Shown: positions 36,509-45,997 of the stretch, piece by piece
How the letters are laid out: each line of letters opens with the position of its first letter
Numbering within the stretch: the first letter of the stretch is position 1
NCBI GenBank assembly: GCA_965231905.1
Contig: CBDDOO010000002.1
Span: forward strand, 1,240,001-1,304,000
DNA length: 64,000 nt
Direction: 5' to 3'
Source: G963663315 sp965231905
GTDB taxonomy: Bacteria; Pseudomonadota; Gammaproteobacteria; Arenicellales; Poriferihabitantaceae
Program-made: the position numbers and the translations under genes
Notes under the pieces: generated by a model
Told to the model about the DNA's origin: nothing
Database searches by the model: none
What the model saw: only the letters and a program-made list of their open reading frames with translations

Positions 36509-37270
36509 TCACCGGGTCTTTCTGCCTTTCGATTTTTCCTGCGCCTTGCGGCGGATATGCACTGCGTTGCCCGGACTCTTCTGGATTTCAAAGCCGCCGG
36601 ACTTCGTGGCCAGCGTGCTCAGGTTGGGGCAGCCATAGGTGCGCGGATCGAAATCCGGCGCCGTGCCGAATATCCGGGCGCCAACAATACCCAGATTTAT
36701 CCAGCCATCATCATCCGATTCCTCTATCGCCCGGGCGATGATTTTCACGGCCTTGGAAGGCGGTTCCTTTTTTGCTGCCGACGAAGGCGCGGCAGTCGTC
36801 CTGCCATCCCCTTTTTCTTCTCCCGCTTCCATCAGATTCTCGACATAGATGAACCGGTTGCAGGCGCTGCGGAATGCTTCCGGGGTCTTGCGCTCTCCGA
36901 AGCCATAGACCACCAGTCCATCCTCTCGCAGGCGTTGCGCCAGCCGGGTGAAATCGCTGTCCGAACTGATCAGGCAGAAGCCGTCCAGCTTGCCTTTGTG
37001 CATCAGGTCCATGGCGTCAATCACAAGCGCGATGTCGGCGGCGTTTTTGCCGGTTGTGTTGTTGCGTTGCTGATGCTGCAGGATTGCAAGAGACTGGATT
37101 TTCTTGTCCCATCCGGCCAGGCGGGGGCCGGAGAAATCGCCGTAAATCCGCCGCACATTGGCTTCGCCCAGCTTGGCGATCTCCTCGAAGATCGCGTGAG
37201 CGTAGCGTTCGCTGGTATTGTCGGCGTCAATCAGGACTGCCAGGCTCTGTGAGCGGTCAGGTACGGGCAT
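36509..37270 (-). CDS. NYN-domain (LabA/DUF88-like) protein with OST-HTH/LOTUS domain
   Basis: Predicted RNA- or nucleic-acid-processing protein (253 residues). The PIN-related NYN domain is clear: 'LAVLIDADNTSERYAHAIFE', 'ADIALVIDAMDLMHKGKLDG' and 'FCLISSDSDFTRLAQRLRED' with conserved acidic residues. The C-terminal part ('WINLGIVGARIFGTAPDFDP' to 'FEIQKSPGNAVHI') resembles an OST-HTH/LOTUS RNA-binding domain. I start it at ATG 37270 ('MPVPDRSQS'), where the family begins; the longer frame from 37369 adds an unrelated stretch. It converges with nnrU. Confidence 0.86.
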   Translation of the reverse strand: MPVPDRSQSLAVLIDADNTSERYAHAIFEEIAKLGEANVRRIYGDFSGPRLAGWDKKIQSLAILQHQQRNNTTGKNAADIALVIDAMDLMHKGKLDGFCLISSDSDFTRLAQRLREDGLVVYGFGERKTPEAFRSACNRFIYVENLMEAGEEKGDGRTTAAPSSAAKKEPPSKAVKIIARAIEESDDDGWINLGIVGARIFGTAPDFDPRTYGCPNLSTLATKSGGFEIQKSPGNAVHIRRKAQEKSKGRKTR

Positions 37271-37472
37271 GAGAGGTATAAGAGAGGTTATTATGGCTGA
37301 AGCGATATTTCTGACGATACCACGAAACGTGAAGGTTACCAACGCTCCAATCGACACTATTTCCCTCATGGGGAGACTTCAGTTAAACGTTAAGGAACCA
37401 GCGCATGGGATTATGCTGTTCGATGGGGTATGATCAACCGCTCATACACAGCAGTCAATATTGCATGATAAT

Positions 37473-38060
37473 ATGGACGGTCAGGACGACACTGACGCGG
37501 CCCTGGTGGAGCGGGTCCAGCATGGGGACAAACCGGCTTTTGACCTGCTTGTCCGCAAGTATCAGTACCGTATCAGGAATCTGGTCAGCCGATTCATAAG
37601 AGACCCGTCGGAACAGGAGGATATCGTCCAGGAATCCTTTATCAAGGCTTACCGGGCGATCGGAAGGTTTCGCGGGGACAGCGCATTTTACACATGGTTG
37701 TATCGCATCGCGGTCAATACATCGAAAAACCATCTGGCCGCCGCCGGGCGGCATCCTCCCGCCCAGGATGTCGATATAGACGATATGTCGTACAGACGCG
37801 GCGCGGACCGTTTGATTGAATTCAACACTCCTGAGCGGATGTTGCAGAATGACGAACTGGTGACGGCGGTCAAAAAAGCGATCGCCGGTTTGTCAGATGA
37901 GCTGAAGGAAGCCATCCTGTTGCGGGAAATGGACGGATTGAGCTATGAGGATATTGCGGTCGTCATGCGCTGCCCGGTCGGCACCGTGCGCTCCAGGATA
38001 TTCCGGGCCCGAGAAACTATTGAAAAAACCATCTCACAGCTTGCCGATGGGCGGTTCTGA
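37473..38060 (+). CDS. rpoE: RNA polymerase sigma-E (ECF) factor
   Basis: Envelope-stress sigma factor (AlgU/RpoE, 195 residues). Region 2 is 'FDLLVRKYQYRIRNLVSRFI' to 'GDSAFYTWLYRIAVNT', and region 4 is 'LREMDGLSYEDIAVVMRCPV' followed by 'GTVRSRIFRARE'. ATG 37473 is preferred to an in-frame TTG at 37461. It is followed by rseA and rseB, which regulate it. A weak sigma-E-like promoter (GGAACC at 37394, TTCGA near 37420) could give autoregulation, but it departs from the consensus. Confidence 0.95.
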   Translation: MDGQDDTDAALVERVQHGDKPAFDLLVRKYQYRIRNLVSRFIRDPSEQEDIVQESFIKAYRAIGRFRGDSAFYTWLYRIAVNTSKNHLAAAGRHPPAQDVDIDDMSYRRGADRLIEFNTPERMLQNDELVTAVKKAIAGLSDELKEAILLREMDGLSYEDIAVVMRCPVGTVRSRIFRARETIEKTISQLADGRF

Positions 38061-38124
38061 TTCGCATGCGAGTGAAAAATATACCCAATAATACTGGAAA
38101 CTGATGTGAACTTATTGTGATTGG

Positions 38125-38712
38125 ATGGCACTAATAATGGATGGCGCTGACAAACGACAGGAGAATACCCTGAAACCCCGAAAAATGAACAAAAGAATTT
38201 CACAATGGATGGATCAGGAACTGGGCGCCGCTCAGCAAGGGGCGGTTATTGACGAAATAATCCGCCATGGGTCGGCGGGCAGGACATGGCAGCGCTATCA
38301 GTTGATCGGTGATATCGCGCGTGGCGATATCAATCGGGTCGGAACCGACCTGACAGAAAAGATCAGTGAACGCCTGCAGGCGGAGCCAACCGTGATTGCT
38401 CCACGTCAGTCGGGCCGGGAAAACCGGTTTGTCGGGTCCGACGCCAGAACCGGTATCTGGAAACCGGCCGGGTTGTTCGCGCTGGCCGCCTCCCTGGTTG
38501 TCGCTGCGGTGGTTACACTGGGTCCGCTCGACGATTCATTCCGGTATGGCACGATTGCCGCCGTTGATCAGACTGGAGCCAGGCAATCCGCCGTGTTTGC
38601 CGAGGAGTTTAACGAGATGCTGGCCGGGCACGGAGAGTTCACCTCTTCCCCTGCCTTTAATGGTCTGCTTGCCCGTGTGGTTTTGGTCAGCAATCAGACA
38701 CTGGCTCCCTAG
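38125..38712 (+). CDS. rseA: Anti-sigma-E factor RseA (MucA)
   Basis: Membrane-spanning inhibitor of sigma-E. The N-terminal cytoplasmic domain ('RISQWMDQELGAAQQGAVID', 'RTWQRYQLIGDIARGD') fits the RseA/MucA sigma-binding region. One membrane helix is at about residues 112-132 ('PAGLFALAASLVVAAVVTLG'), with a periplasmic tail. The start is uncertain: ATG at 38125, 38137 or 38185 are in frame, and the last ('MNKRISQWMDQ') best matches the family. It stands between rpoE and rseB. Confidence 0.86.
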   Translation: MALIMDGADKRQENTLKPRKMNKRISQWMDQELGAAQQGAVIDEIIRHGSAGRTWQRYQLIGDIARGDINRVGTDLTEKISERLQAEPTVIAPRQSGRENRFVGSDARTGIWKPAGLFALAASLVVAAVVTLGPLDDSFRYGTIAAVDQTGARQSAVFAEEFNEMLAGHGEFTSSPAFNGLLARVVLVSNQTLAP

Positions 38713-38754
38713 AATTTCCATTTGTCCTGATGCAATCCGGACCTTGAGGTTGAT

Positions 38755-39729
38755 ATGACGGGATCAGGTTTGATCGGTCGGGCGGTATTCGTTCTCGTGG
38801 TCGGGTTTTCCCCGGCTCCTGTTTTTGCGGACGCCTTTGACTGGTTGATGAAAATCAACAGGGCAGCCGCAGATGTCAATTTTTCCGGTACGCTGGTTTA
38901 TACCAGTAATGGAGAAATCAAGGTAATGGAGGTTGTACGCAGGGTTCAGGATGGGTTGATGCAGGAGCGCATCTATTCACTGAACGGAGAACCCAGGGAG
39001 ATCATTCTCAACAAGGACAAGGTCTGGTGTTATATCCCGGATCAGAACATGGTCGTCCATGATTACCGGCAGGTTACGGAAAGCGGATTCCTGAGAATCC
39101 TTCCTGACGACCTCAATCAATTAAGGAAGAACTATCGTTTCGAGGAGGATGGAGAAGAGCGTATTGCCGACAGGATGGCGATCATGATAAAGGTGACTCC
39201 TGATGACATCTGGCGCTATGGATATATCCTGTGGGTGGACAAGCAGTCCGGCTTGCTTTTACGCTCCGACCTGGTCAGTCAGGATGGTGAGGTTATTGAA
39301 CGATACCTGTTTGCCGATATTGAAATAAACGGGTTCATCAGCGATGCCCGACTGGCGCCGGTGAGCGCCGCCGAAAAGTTGCAGTTGTTCGGTAATTCAG
39401 AGCCGATGCCGGAATCTTCCGAGTCTTCTGACTGGTCCGTCACAGAACTTCCTGACGGCTATCAGTTGAATAATCATATTCGCAGGATGTCGCCGATGGG
39501 GAAGGGGGAAATCGAACATTTTGTCTATTCCGACGGGTTGTCATCGCTGTCGGTGTTCATCAAGGAAGCCAGCCAGGAACCGGAGGGTGAGATGACAGGT
39601 CTGAGCAGGATGGGCGCGGTGCATGCCTGGCGTACCCGTATCGGACATCATCTGGTCACCGTGATGGGGGAGGTCCCCGCAAAAACCGTGCAGGCGGTTG
39701 CGCGGGGGGTTCGGCTCAACACCGGTTGA
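38755..39729 (+). CDS. rseB: Sigma-E regulatory protein RseB (MucB)
   Basis: Periplasmic protein that shields RseA from proteolysis. It has 324 residues with an N-terminal signal sequence ('GRAVFVLVVGFSPAPVFA'). The MucB/RseB lipid-sensing domain starts 'AFDWLMKINRAAADVNFSGT' and includes 'LVYTSNGEIKVMEVVRRVQD', and there is a C-terminal domain ('GAVHAWRTRIGHHLVTVMGE'). Third gene of the rpoE-rseA-rseB unit. The protease gene mucD/degP often found next is absent. Confidence 0.93.
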   Translation: MTGSGLIGRAVFVLVVGFSPAPVFADAFDWLMKINRAAADVNFSGTLVYTSNGEIKVMEVVRRVQDGLMQERIYSLNGEPREIILNKDKVWCYIPDQNMVVHDYRQVTESGFLRILPDDLNQLRKNYRFEEDGEERIADRMAIMIKVTPDDIWRYGYILWVDKQSGLLLRSDLVSQDGEVIERYLFADIEINGFISDARLAPVSAAEKLQLFGNSEPMPESSESSDWSVTELPDGYQLNNHIRRMSPMGKGEIEHFVYSDGLSSLSVFIKEASQEPEGEMTGLSRMGAVHAWRTRIGHHLVTVMGEVPAKTVQAVARGVRLNTG

Positions 39730-39744
39730 TTTCTTTTTGTACCG

Positions 39745-41262
39745 ATGGAAAAGGAGAGTTTTGTCGCTGCAATAGATCTCGGGTCGAACAGTTTTCACAT
39801 GGTGATTGCCGATGTGGGTGATCATGGCAGTATAAAAATCATGGACCAGGTGAGGGAAATGGTCCGGTTGAACGCGGGTCTTGACCCGGACCGGAATTTA
39901 TCCGGGGAAGCCCAGAACCGGGCGCTGGAATGCCTGCACAGATTCCGTCAATGGCTGAATGAGATTCCCGCCCACCGGATACGGGCAGTCGGCACCAATA
40001 CCTTGAGAAATGCGCGAAACAGCGATGCCTTCCTGAAACGCGCGGAAGCGGTTCTCGGGCACCCGATTTCGGTGGTTTCAGGGTATGAGGAGGCGCGGCT
40101 GGTTTATCTGGGCGCGGCGTTTGACCTGTCTACCCGCGGCAAACAAAGGCTGGTGGTTGATATTGGCGGCGGCAGTACTGAACTGATTGTCGGCAAAAGC
40201 CATAAACCATTGCACATGGACAGTCTTGAAATCGGTTGTGTCAGCCTGACTCGAAGTGTCTTCGGGGACGGATGTATTACCCGGTCTCGATTCAGGCAGG
40301 CCAGGAATCTCGTTTCAATTGAATTGCAGCCCGTCATCAGCGCCTACCGCAAGCTGAAATGGCAGGAAGCCGTCGGTACATCGGGAACGATAAAGGCGGT
40401 AGACAAGGTTGCGAGGGAGCTGGGTATGGAGCAGGACTGGCTTTCTGCAAAAAGCATGACAGCAGTGAAGAAATGGATTCTGGCCTCGAAAAACAGTCAA
40501 TCACTCAGTCATGTTTCCGATCAGCGAAAACCGGTGTTCGCGGCCGGATTTGTGATTCTTTCGACCATCTTCAAGGAACTCGGGATCAACAGGATGGAAC
40601 TGTCACAGGGCGCCCTGAGGGAAGGGGTCGCTTATGATCTGATTGGTCGATTGCACAACGAGGATTCGAGGTTCCACGGGGTAGCTGCCCTGGTAACGCA
40701 GTTCAAAACCGATCACAGCCAGGTCAAACGTGTACAGGGGCTGGCTGTTCGCTTCCTGAATCAGGTTCGCAATGACTGGGACCTGCAGGAGGATCTGAAT
40801 GACAAATTGCTGTGCTGGGCGGCGCAGTTGCATGAGATCGGAATTTCTGTTTCCTATGATCAATATCACTTGCATAGCGCCTATATCATTGAGCACAGCA
40901 ATCCGGACGGGTTTTCCCGGCAGATCCAGAAGATACTGGCGTTGCTGGTCCGGTGTCATCGACTGAAGCCGGATAACGAGGCTATTGCGAGATTGTCCGA
41001 TGAATGGGTGGAGCGGGTGACCCGGCTGATTATTCTGTTCAGGCTCGCTGTGTTGTTTCATCGCAGCCGCTCGGATGCGGAATTATCCCGTGTCCTGATT
41101 CAAGTCAGCAACAGGCAGGTCATTGTTTCATTGCCGAAGGACTGGAGCCGGGGGCGCCCGCTTACCGTGTTTGATCTCGAAAACGAAGAGAAAATTGTTG
41201 AATCAATGGGGTATGGGTTGGAGATCGAAATCAGTCCGGGGACGGGTATCGACCCTGTGTGA
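39745..41262 (+). CDS. ppx: Exopolyphosphatase (Ppx/GppA)
   Basis: Releases phosphate from polyphosphate or converts pppGpp to ppGpp (505 residues). The ASKHA ATPase fold begins 'FVAAIDLGSNSFHMVIADVG' (residues 5-24) with the second phosphate loop 'LVVDIGGGSTELIVGKS' and 'EAVGTSGTIKAVDKVARELG'. The C-terminal HD-like domain contains 'QLHEIGISVSYDQYHLHSAY'. It follows rseB by 15 bp and may be in the same transcript. Its stop is 2 bp from the convergent mutase gene. Confidence 0.94.
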   Translation: MEKESFVAAIDLGSNSFHMVIADVGDHGSIKIMDQVREMVRLNAGLDPDRNLSGEAQNRALECLHRFRQWLNEIPAHRIRAVGTNTLRNARNSDAFLKRAEAVLGHPISVVSGYEEARLVYLGAAFDLSTRGKQRLVVDIGGGSTELIVGKSHKPLHMDSLEIGCVSLTRSVFGDGCITRSRFRQARNLVSIELQPVISAYRKLKWQEAVGTSGTIKAVDKVARELGMEQDWLSAKSMTAVKKWILASKNSQSLSHVSDQRKPVFAAGFVILSTIFKELGINRMELSQGALREGVAYDLIGRLHNEDSRFHGVAALVTQFKTDHSQVKRVQGLAVRFLNQVRNDWDLQEDLNDKLLCWAAQLHEIGISVSYDQYHLHSAYIIEHSNPDGFSRQIQKILALLVRCHRLKPDNEAIARLSDEWVERVTRLIILFRLAVLFHRSRSDAELSRVLIQVSNRQVIVSLPKDWSRGRPLTVFDLENEEKIVESMGYGLEIEISPGTGIDPV

Positions 41263-41264
41263 TT

Positions 41265-42539
41265 TCAGCGGTACAGCCCGATCTCGGAAGGCTTGAAATT
41301 GGACAGGGCGCCCATCGCGTCCAGTACCGAGATTAAAAAACCCTGCGCGGTTATTCTGCCAAGAGAACCTGAAATACAGTCGGTTTCGTTATACTTGTCG
41401 ACGAGGTCCCGCCTGCCAAGGGGGTTATGGATGGTCACAGGCACCGGATCCCCGGTGTGTTCTCCCAGATGGGAGTCGGTGGAATGGTCTGCGCAAACCC
41501 CGACCACCCGGTCACGGACATCCATTTTCCCAAGCGCGGTATCGAAGCGCGCAATCAGCGCCGCCTTCCCTTTCGGGTCGCGGTCGTGTGCGGCGATATC
41601 CATACCCTTGATATGAATGTATACCAGGTCATGGTTGTCCAGCGCCTCCATGCCGCACTTGAGTTTCCTGTCGAGGTCGGTATCCGGCAGGGAGGTGAAA
41701 GCGGGGTCGGTTATTGTGGAAAAACCGAGCAATTGGCCCAATCCGAGGATGGTGCTCTCACCGGCCACGACTGCCACTGACAGATTCCGGCAGGCGTGCC
41801 GTTTGCTCAAGTCCCGATAAATTCCGGCGCCACGGGTAATTACCGCGTTGGCGGGCAGCTTCCCCGCTTTGGCTCTTTCGCGGTTGGCCGGATGGCTGTC
41901 CAGGATTTGATGAGATACCTCGATAAATCGGTTGATAGCCTGCGCGGCGCGAACCGCGTCCTGGTCCGTGGCTGCGTGGGCGCGGCATTCGAGAATCCTT
42001 CTTTCGGCGCTTTTCCCGCCCGGGTCGGTATCACTGATCCGGGCGGAAAGCGCGGCTCCTCTCAGCCTGAGTACACAGCGATGCCCGGTGGCCGGGTACA
42101 GTGACGCGGTGATGCCGTCCCCGACCTGAATATCATGAAGAGCCGCGCAAAGTGTATCGACTGACCGGGCGATTCTGCCGGCCCGTCTGTCACGGATGCA
42201 GTAGTGGTCGTCCTGTTTTTCAACGGTTGCCAGATTGCACCGCAGCATCAGGTCGCCCACTGTTGAATCCAGGCCGATTCCGGATGCTTCAATCGGTCCG
42301 CGGTCCAGATTGACCGCCTCGTCCGGCGGCAACCCGAACAGGATGCCGACGCCGGTATGGGTATCCACCGGCAAGCCCGGCAGCAGCGGGTCCATCAGCC
42401 CCGATTGTCCGTGTTTCGCCAGCCGGTCAAGCGTCGGGGTGGCGGCATACTCAAGCGGAGTCAGTCCGCCGAGATGACGATTCGGGCGGTCACCCAGCCC
42501 ATCGAGAATGATGATCAGACCTTTCAGGCGCTCGTGCAT
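41265..42539 (-). CDS. apgM: Archaeal-type cofactor-independent phosphoglycerate mutase-like protein
   Basis: Alkaline-phosphatase-superfamily enzyme of the archaeal mutase (aPGM) type, expected to interconvert 2- and 3-phosphoglycerate. It has 424 residues. Metal-binding motifs are 'LIIILDGLGDRPNRH' (residues 8-22), 'VYIHIKGMDIAAHDRD' and 'GVCADHSTDSHLGEHTGD'. Where canonical aPGM has the nucleophile serine, this protein reads 'PVDTHTGVGILFG', with threonine; other family members may share this. It is followed on the same strand by nothing coding, but lies 28 bp downstream of a 2-phosphoglycerate-kinase-like gene. Confidence 0.83.
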   Translation of the reverse strand: MHERLKGLIIILDGLGDRPNRHLGGLTPLEYAATPTLDRLAKHGQSGLMDPLLPGLPVDTHTGVGILFGLPPDEAVNLDRGPIEASGIGLDSTVGDLMLRCNLATVEKQDDHYCIRDRRAGRIARSVDTLCAALHDIQVGDGITASLYPATGHRCVLRLRGAALSARISDTDPGGKSAERRILECRAHAATDQDAVRAAQAINRFIEVSHQILDSHPANRERAKAGKLPANAVITRGAGIYRDLSKRHACRNLSVAVVAGESTILGLGQLLGFSTITDPAFTSLPDTDLDRKLKCGMEALDNHDLVYIHIKGMDIAAHDRDPKGKAALIARFDTALGKMDVRDRVVGVCADHSTDSHLGEHTGDPVPVTIHNPLGRRDLVDKYNETDCISGSLGRITAQGFLISVLDAMGALSNFKPSEIGLYR

Positions 42540-42567
42540 TCAAGTATCCCGACCCGGCTCTTCCGGT

Positions 42568-43758
42568 TCATGTGTACTGATTCCTGAGGGATTCGATTTC
42601 CCCCTGATAGCTGGCCGCTATGGTTTGAATAATGACTTTTATGATGTCCAGCGAAGTTTCCGTAATATCACGGTTATCGAGAATTTCGATGTCTTCGTTG
42701 TCCGCCTCGGAAAGCAGCGCCGTTTGCAGGCGCCAGATTTTGTCCAGGTTCTGTAAATATCGTTTCGCCCTGCGCTGCTTGTTTTCGGATGAACGGCCTT
42801 TTATGAACCTTTTCAGTCTGCTCTTTTCCAGAACGGCCAGATACACCGGCACGACCACCGTGTCTTCCCCGGAATCAATTCGCTTCAGCAGGGAAGGGCG
42901 AACATGCACTCCTTCCATGATCATCGACACATTTTCGTTGAATGCCCGCTGTATGACGGCTTCGCAAGCGACCTCCACTATCTCCGTTTGCATCTGGAAT
43001 CCATATAAAAGACGATCCTCGTTATTGGTGTCGGTATCCGGAATTTGTATTACCCTGTCGGCCTTGAAGGTGGAGGTATGCAGGGTGGGGGAGATTTTTT
43101 CCGGGATCGTGATTCGCATCACCTCCCTTAACATGTCAGTAGACTGGGTTCGCACAATTCCGAGACGGTTTGCGACTGCGGTTGCGATGGCGCTTTTGCC
43201 ACTGCCGGGCGCTCCTCCGATCAGCAACAGCAACGGATAGCTGTTTTTCAGAAAAAATCTCCACAGCAGGTAATAGTCGGCGTGTTTCTGATCGACACGC
43301 TGCCTGATGACCGAGTAGGTCAGCCCGGTCAGATCCTGCGTTGAGATTTCGCGCGTTTTGGCGCTGACCAGATGACTGTGGACATGGCGGGTGATGGCAT
43401 TGCATTTCGCGGTATCAATGGCACAGCTTTGCAGCCTTTGGACATGGACTCCCCGGGAAAAAGAATCCGAGTTGCCGTCTTCGCCGATGACACGGATATT
43501 CTCTCTGGTAATGTCTTCCTTTTTATATCTGGAAAGTACCGCGTCGGGATAGTCCTCTTTTAAAATCTCCACTATCCGTTCCCTTAATTCGACAGTACCC
43601 ACTTCGCCATAATCCTCAAACTCGTCCCTTATATCGCTGGCGACACGGTAGGCATTGACAAACTCAAGGCCTGCCTGGTGCAGTGATTTGGTCAGCATGC
43701 CCCGCAAGAAGGGGACCCGTGTTTCATCTTCCCGGTTGACGACGACCAGTTTTGACAT
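42568..43758 (-). CDS. 2-phosphoglycerate kinase-like protein (ATP-cone plus P-loop kinase)
   Basis: A 396-residue protein with an N-terminal ATP-cone domain ('LVVVNREDETRVPFLRGML' to about residue 90) and a P-loop kinase domain (Walker A 'LIGGAPGSGKSAIATAVANR', near residues 185-204). It also has 'TQSTDMLREVMR' and 'NVSMIMEGVHVRPSLLKRID'. This layout matches 2-phosphoglycerate kinase of methanogenic archaea, which makes 2,3-bisphosphoglycerate. It lies directly upstream of the mutase gene on the same strand (28-bp gap). No cyclic-2,3-bisphosphoglycerate synthetase gene is in the window. Confidence 0.78.
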   Translation of the reverse strand: MSKLVVVNREDETRVPFLRGMLTKSLHQAGLEFVNAYRVASDIRDEFEDYGEVGTVELRERIVEILKEDYPDAVLSRYKKEDITRENIRVIGEDGNSDSFSRGVHVQRLQSCAIDTAKCNAITRHVHSHLVSAKTREISTQDLTGLTYSVIRQRVDQKHADYYLLWRFFLKNSYPLLLLIGGAPGSGKSAIATAVANRLGIVRTQSTDMLREVMRITIPEKISPTLHTSTFKADRVIQIPDTDTNNEDRLLYGFQMQTEIVEVACEAVIQRAFNENVSMIMEGVHVRPSLLKRIDSGEDTVVVPVYLAVLEKSRLKRFIKGRSSENKQRRAKRYLQNLDKIWRLQTALLSEADNEDIEILDNRDITETSLDIIKVIIQTIAASYQGEIESLRNQYT

Positions 43759-43764
43759 CTTTGG

Positions 43765-45903
43765 TTATCCTCCCGACAGGGAGTTCCGGTTCCCGGAAAG
43801 CCTCGTGTAACGTTCGAAATCAAGCAATATCCTCGCGCCCTCGATCAGGAACGGATCCGGCTGGTCCCCGGAAGCATTGCCGAGGTTTGCAAGGCTGGTA
43901 TCCTGATCCGCTTCGGCATGATCCAGCGCTTCAACCGTTGGCAGCGCTTGTTTGCCGGACCCTGCCCGTCTCGCGTTTTCCAGGTCAAGCCTTTTCTGGT
44001 CCCGGGCCGTTCTCAACTGCTGACGTTTCTCCTCGGACAGGGGAACTGTTTTCATTTGCCGGATACTTCGGTTGATCGAGTTTATTTCCCGGAAGTAGGT
44101 GAAATCGGGATCGTCTCTTGCCCGATTGCGATGCTCGGAGATGACCTGATCTATCAAGCGGGAATCCGACCTGCGTCGAAAAGGCTCGAATGCGACCGCT
44201 CCAATCCGGCGCCAGGGAATGGCGTTGTCGTTGCCGCGTTCACCGGATTGGTCGTCGGTCTCACTTAAATCCCAGATAATGTCCGGAATGATGCCGCGGT
44301 ACTGGGTGCTGTCGCCGTTGACCCGGAAGAACTGGGCAATGGTTAATTTGAGTTGTCCGAGGTTAACATCTGAACTATGGTGGTGGTTCAGATCGACCAG
44401 GGTTTGAACGGTGCCTTTGCCAAAGGTTGGTTCACCGAGGATCAATCCGCGATTGTAATCCTGGATCGCTCCGGCGAAGATTTCAGAGGCGCTGGCGCTA
44501 TGGCGATCAACCAGTACCACAAGGGGGCCGCCGTACAGGATCGCCGGATCCGGATCGCGGTCTATCTCGGTGCCGTTGCTGAACTTGACCTGGACGATCG
44601 GTCCCTTATGAATGAACAACCCCGTCAATGTGATGGCTTCGTCGAGCGACCCTCCGCCATTCCCCCGTAAATCCATGATCAGGCCGTCCGTATTTTCCTG
44701 TTCAAGCCGGGTCAGCAGTTTTTTGATGTCCCTGGTGGTACTTCGGTAATCCGGGTTATTGATGTTTTTGCCCTCGAAATCGGTATAGAACGAAGGCAGT
44801 CGAATCACGCCTACCCTGGAAGTCCCGTTGTCGGTGGCAATGTCGATGACCCTGCTGCTTGCGGCCTGTTCTTCCAGTTTTATTTCGTCCCTGACGATAG
44901 AGATCACTTCCGGTTCGCTGTCCAAGCCATTTTCAGCGGGAAGGATTTCCAGAACGACGGTCGATTCCTTCGGTCCCCTGATCAGCGCCACGACATCGTC
45001 GAGCCGCCATCCGATGACGTCAACGATATTCTCGTTTCCCTGTCCAACCCCGATGATCCGGTCACCGGGGTCAAGCCCCCCGGACCGGTCTGCGGGTCCT
45101 CCGGGAATGACTCTCCTGATCACGGTAAATTCATTATCGTTCTGCAGGGCCGCGCCAATCCCTTCCAGTGACAACCGCATCTGGATATTGAAATTTTCGG
45201 CTCCCCTCGGAGAGTGATAAAGGGTATAGGGTTCGATGCCTGAAAGCCAGGAGTTGATGAAATTCTGGAAAACATCTTCACTTTTCAACTGCCCGGTTCT
45301 TCGCGCAATATCAATGTATCGATTGGTCAGGGTGTCCTTGATCTCATCGCCTGACTTTTTCGACAGGCGCAGGTTGATGATGTCGTTTTTGATTCGCTTG
45401 CGCCAGTTATCATCGAGTTCATCGATATCCTGTGCCCAGCGGGCCTCTTCAGGGTCCAGCAAATATTCCTCGTCAATGGTGAAGTCGAAAGGTTGATTCA
45501 GCCTTTCAAGGGCAAATTCAATCCGCTGATTCACCCTGGTCCGGTAAATCCTGAAAATCGCGTAGGCCGGTTTCAGGAAGCTGTTTCTGATGTAATCATC
45601 GAATTCATGTTTCAGGGCTTCGATCTGGTCAATATCCTCTTGCAGAAAATAATTTTTCGACGGGTCCAGCCGTTCGATGTAGTTCTTCAGGATTTTCTCG
45701 GAAAACCGGTCATCAAGAGGAGCCTGATGAAAATGCCGGGACTGAACGATGGCATTGATCAGGGTCGTGATGGTCGCCTGGGTAGACAGGTTCTCGGGAA
45801 ATTCCGTCTGTTCGAGTTCGCTCAGCACGGAAGCCGGGGAATTGACGTTGAGCAGGAGCGCGAGACCTGACGCCGTCAGGATTTTAAAGCATTTGGAAGT
45901 CAT
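43765..45903 (-). CDS. prc: Tail-specific (C-terminal processing) protease Prc
   Basis: Periplasmic serine protease that degrades misfolded or tagged proteins and trims lipoproteins and peptidoglycan enzymes. It has 712 residues with an N-terminal signal sequence ('ILTASGLALLLNVNSPAS'). The PDZ domain is around residues 245-330 ('VIPGGPADRSGGLDPGDRII'). In the protease domain, the catalytic Ser is in 'LVDRHSASASEIFAGAIQDY' and Lys in 'GEPTFGKGTVQTLVDL'. The C-terminal DUF3340-like part is present. It ends 6 bp before the 2-phosphoglycerate-kinase-like gene. Confidence 0.95.
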   Translation of the reverse strand: MTSKCFKILTASGLALLLNVNSPASVLSELEQTEFPENLSTQATITTLINAIVQSRHFHQAPLDDRFSEKILKNYIERLDPSKNYFLQEDIDQIEALKHEFDDYIRNSFLKPAYAIFRIYRTRVNQRIEFALERLNQPFDFTIDEEYLLDPEEARWAQDIDELDDNWRKRIKNDIINLRLSKKSGDEIKDTLTNRYIDIARRTGQLKSEDVFQNFINSWLSGIEPYTLYHSPRGAENFNIQMRLSLEGIGAALQNDNEFTVIRRVIPGGPADRSGGLDPGDRIIGVGQGNENIVDVIGWRLDDVVALIRGPKESTVVLEILPAENGLDSEPEVISIVRDEIKLEEQAASSRVIDIATDNGTSRVGVIRLPSFYTDFEGKNINNPDYRSTTRDIKKLLTRLEQENTDGLIMDLRGNGGGSLDEAITLTGLFIHKGPIVQVKFSNGTEIDRDPDPAILYGGPLVVLVDRHSASASEIFAGAIQDYNRGLILGEPTFGKGTVQTLVDLNHHHSSDVNLGQLKLTIAQFFRVNGDSTQYRGIIPDIIWDLSETDDQSGERGNDNAIPWRRIGAVAFEPFRRRSDSRLIDQVISEHRNRARDDPDFTYFREINSINRSIRQMKTVPLSEEKRQQLRTARDQKRLDLENARRAGSGKQALPTVEALDHAEADQDTSLANLGNASGDQPDPFLIEGARILLDFERYTRLSGNRNSLSGG

Positions 45904-45997
45904 TATCGGGCGTTGTCATTAAAGCTTTGTCATTCGATCATATCATTGTTTCCGGTGTCGGTAACGTTCTGTTTCGACTCGGCGCCGGGCCGCCGGG

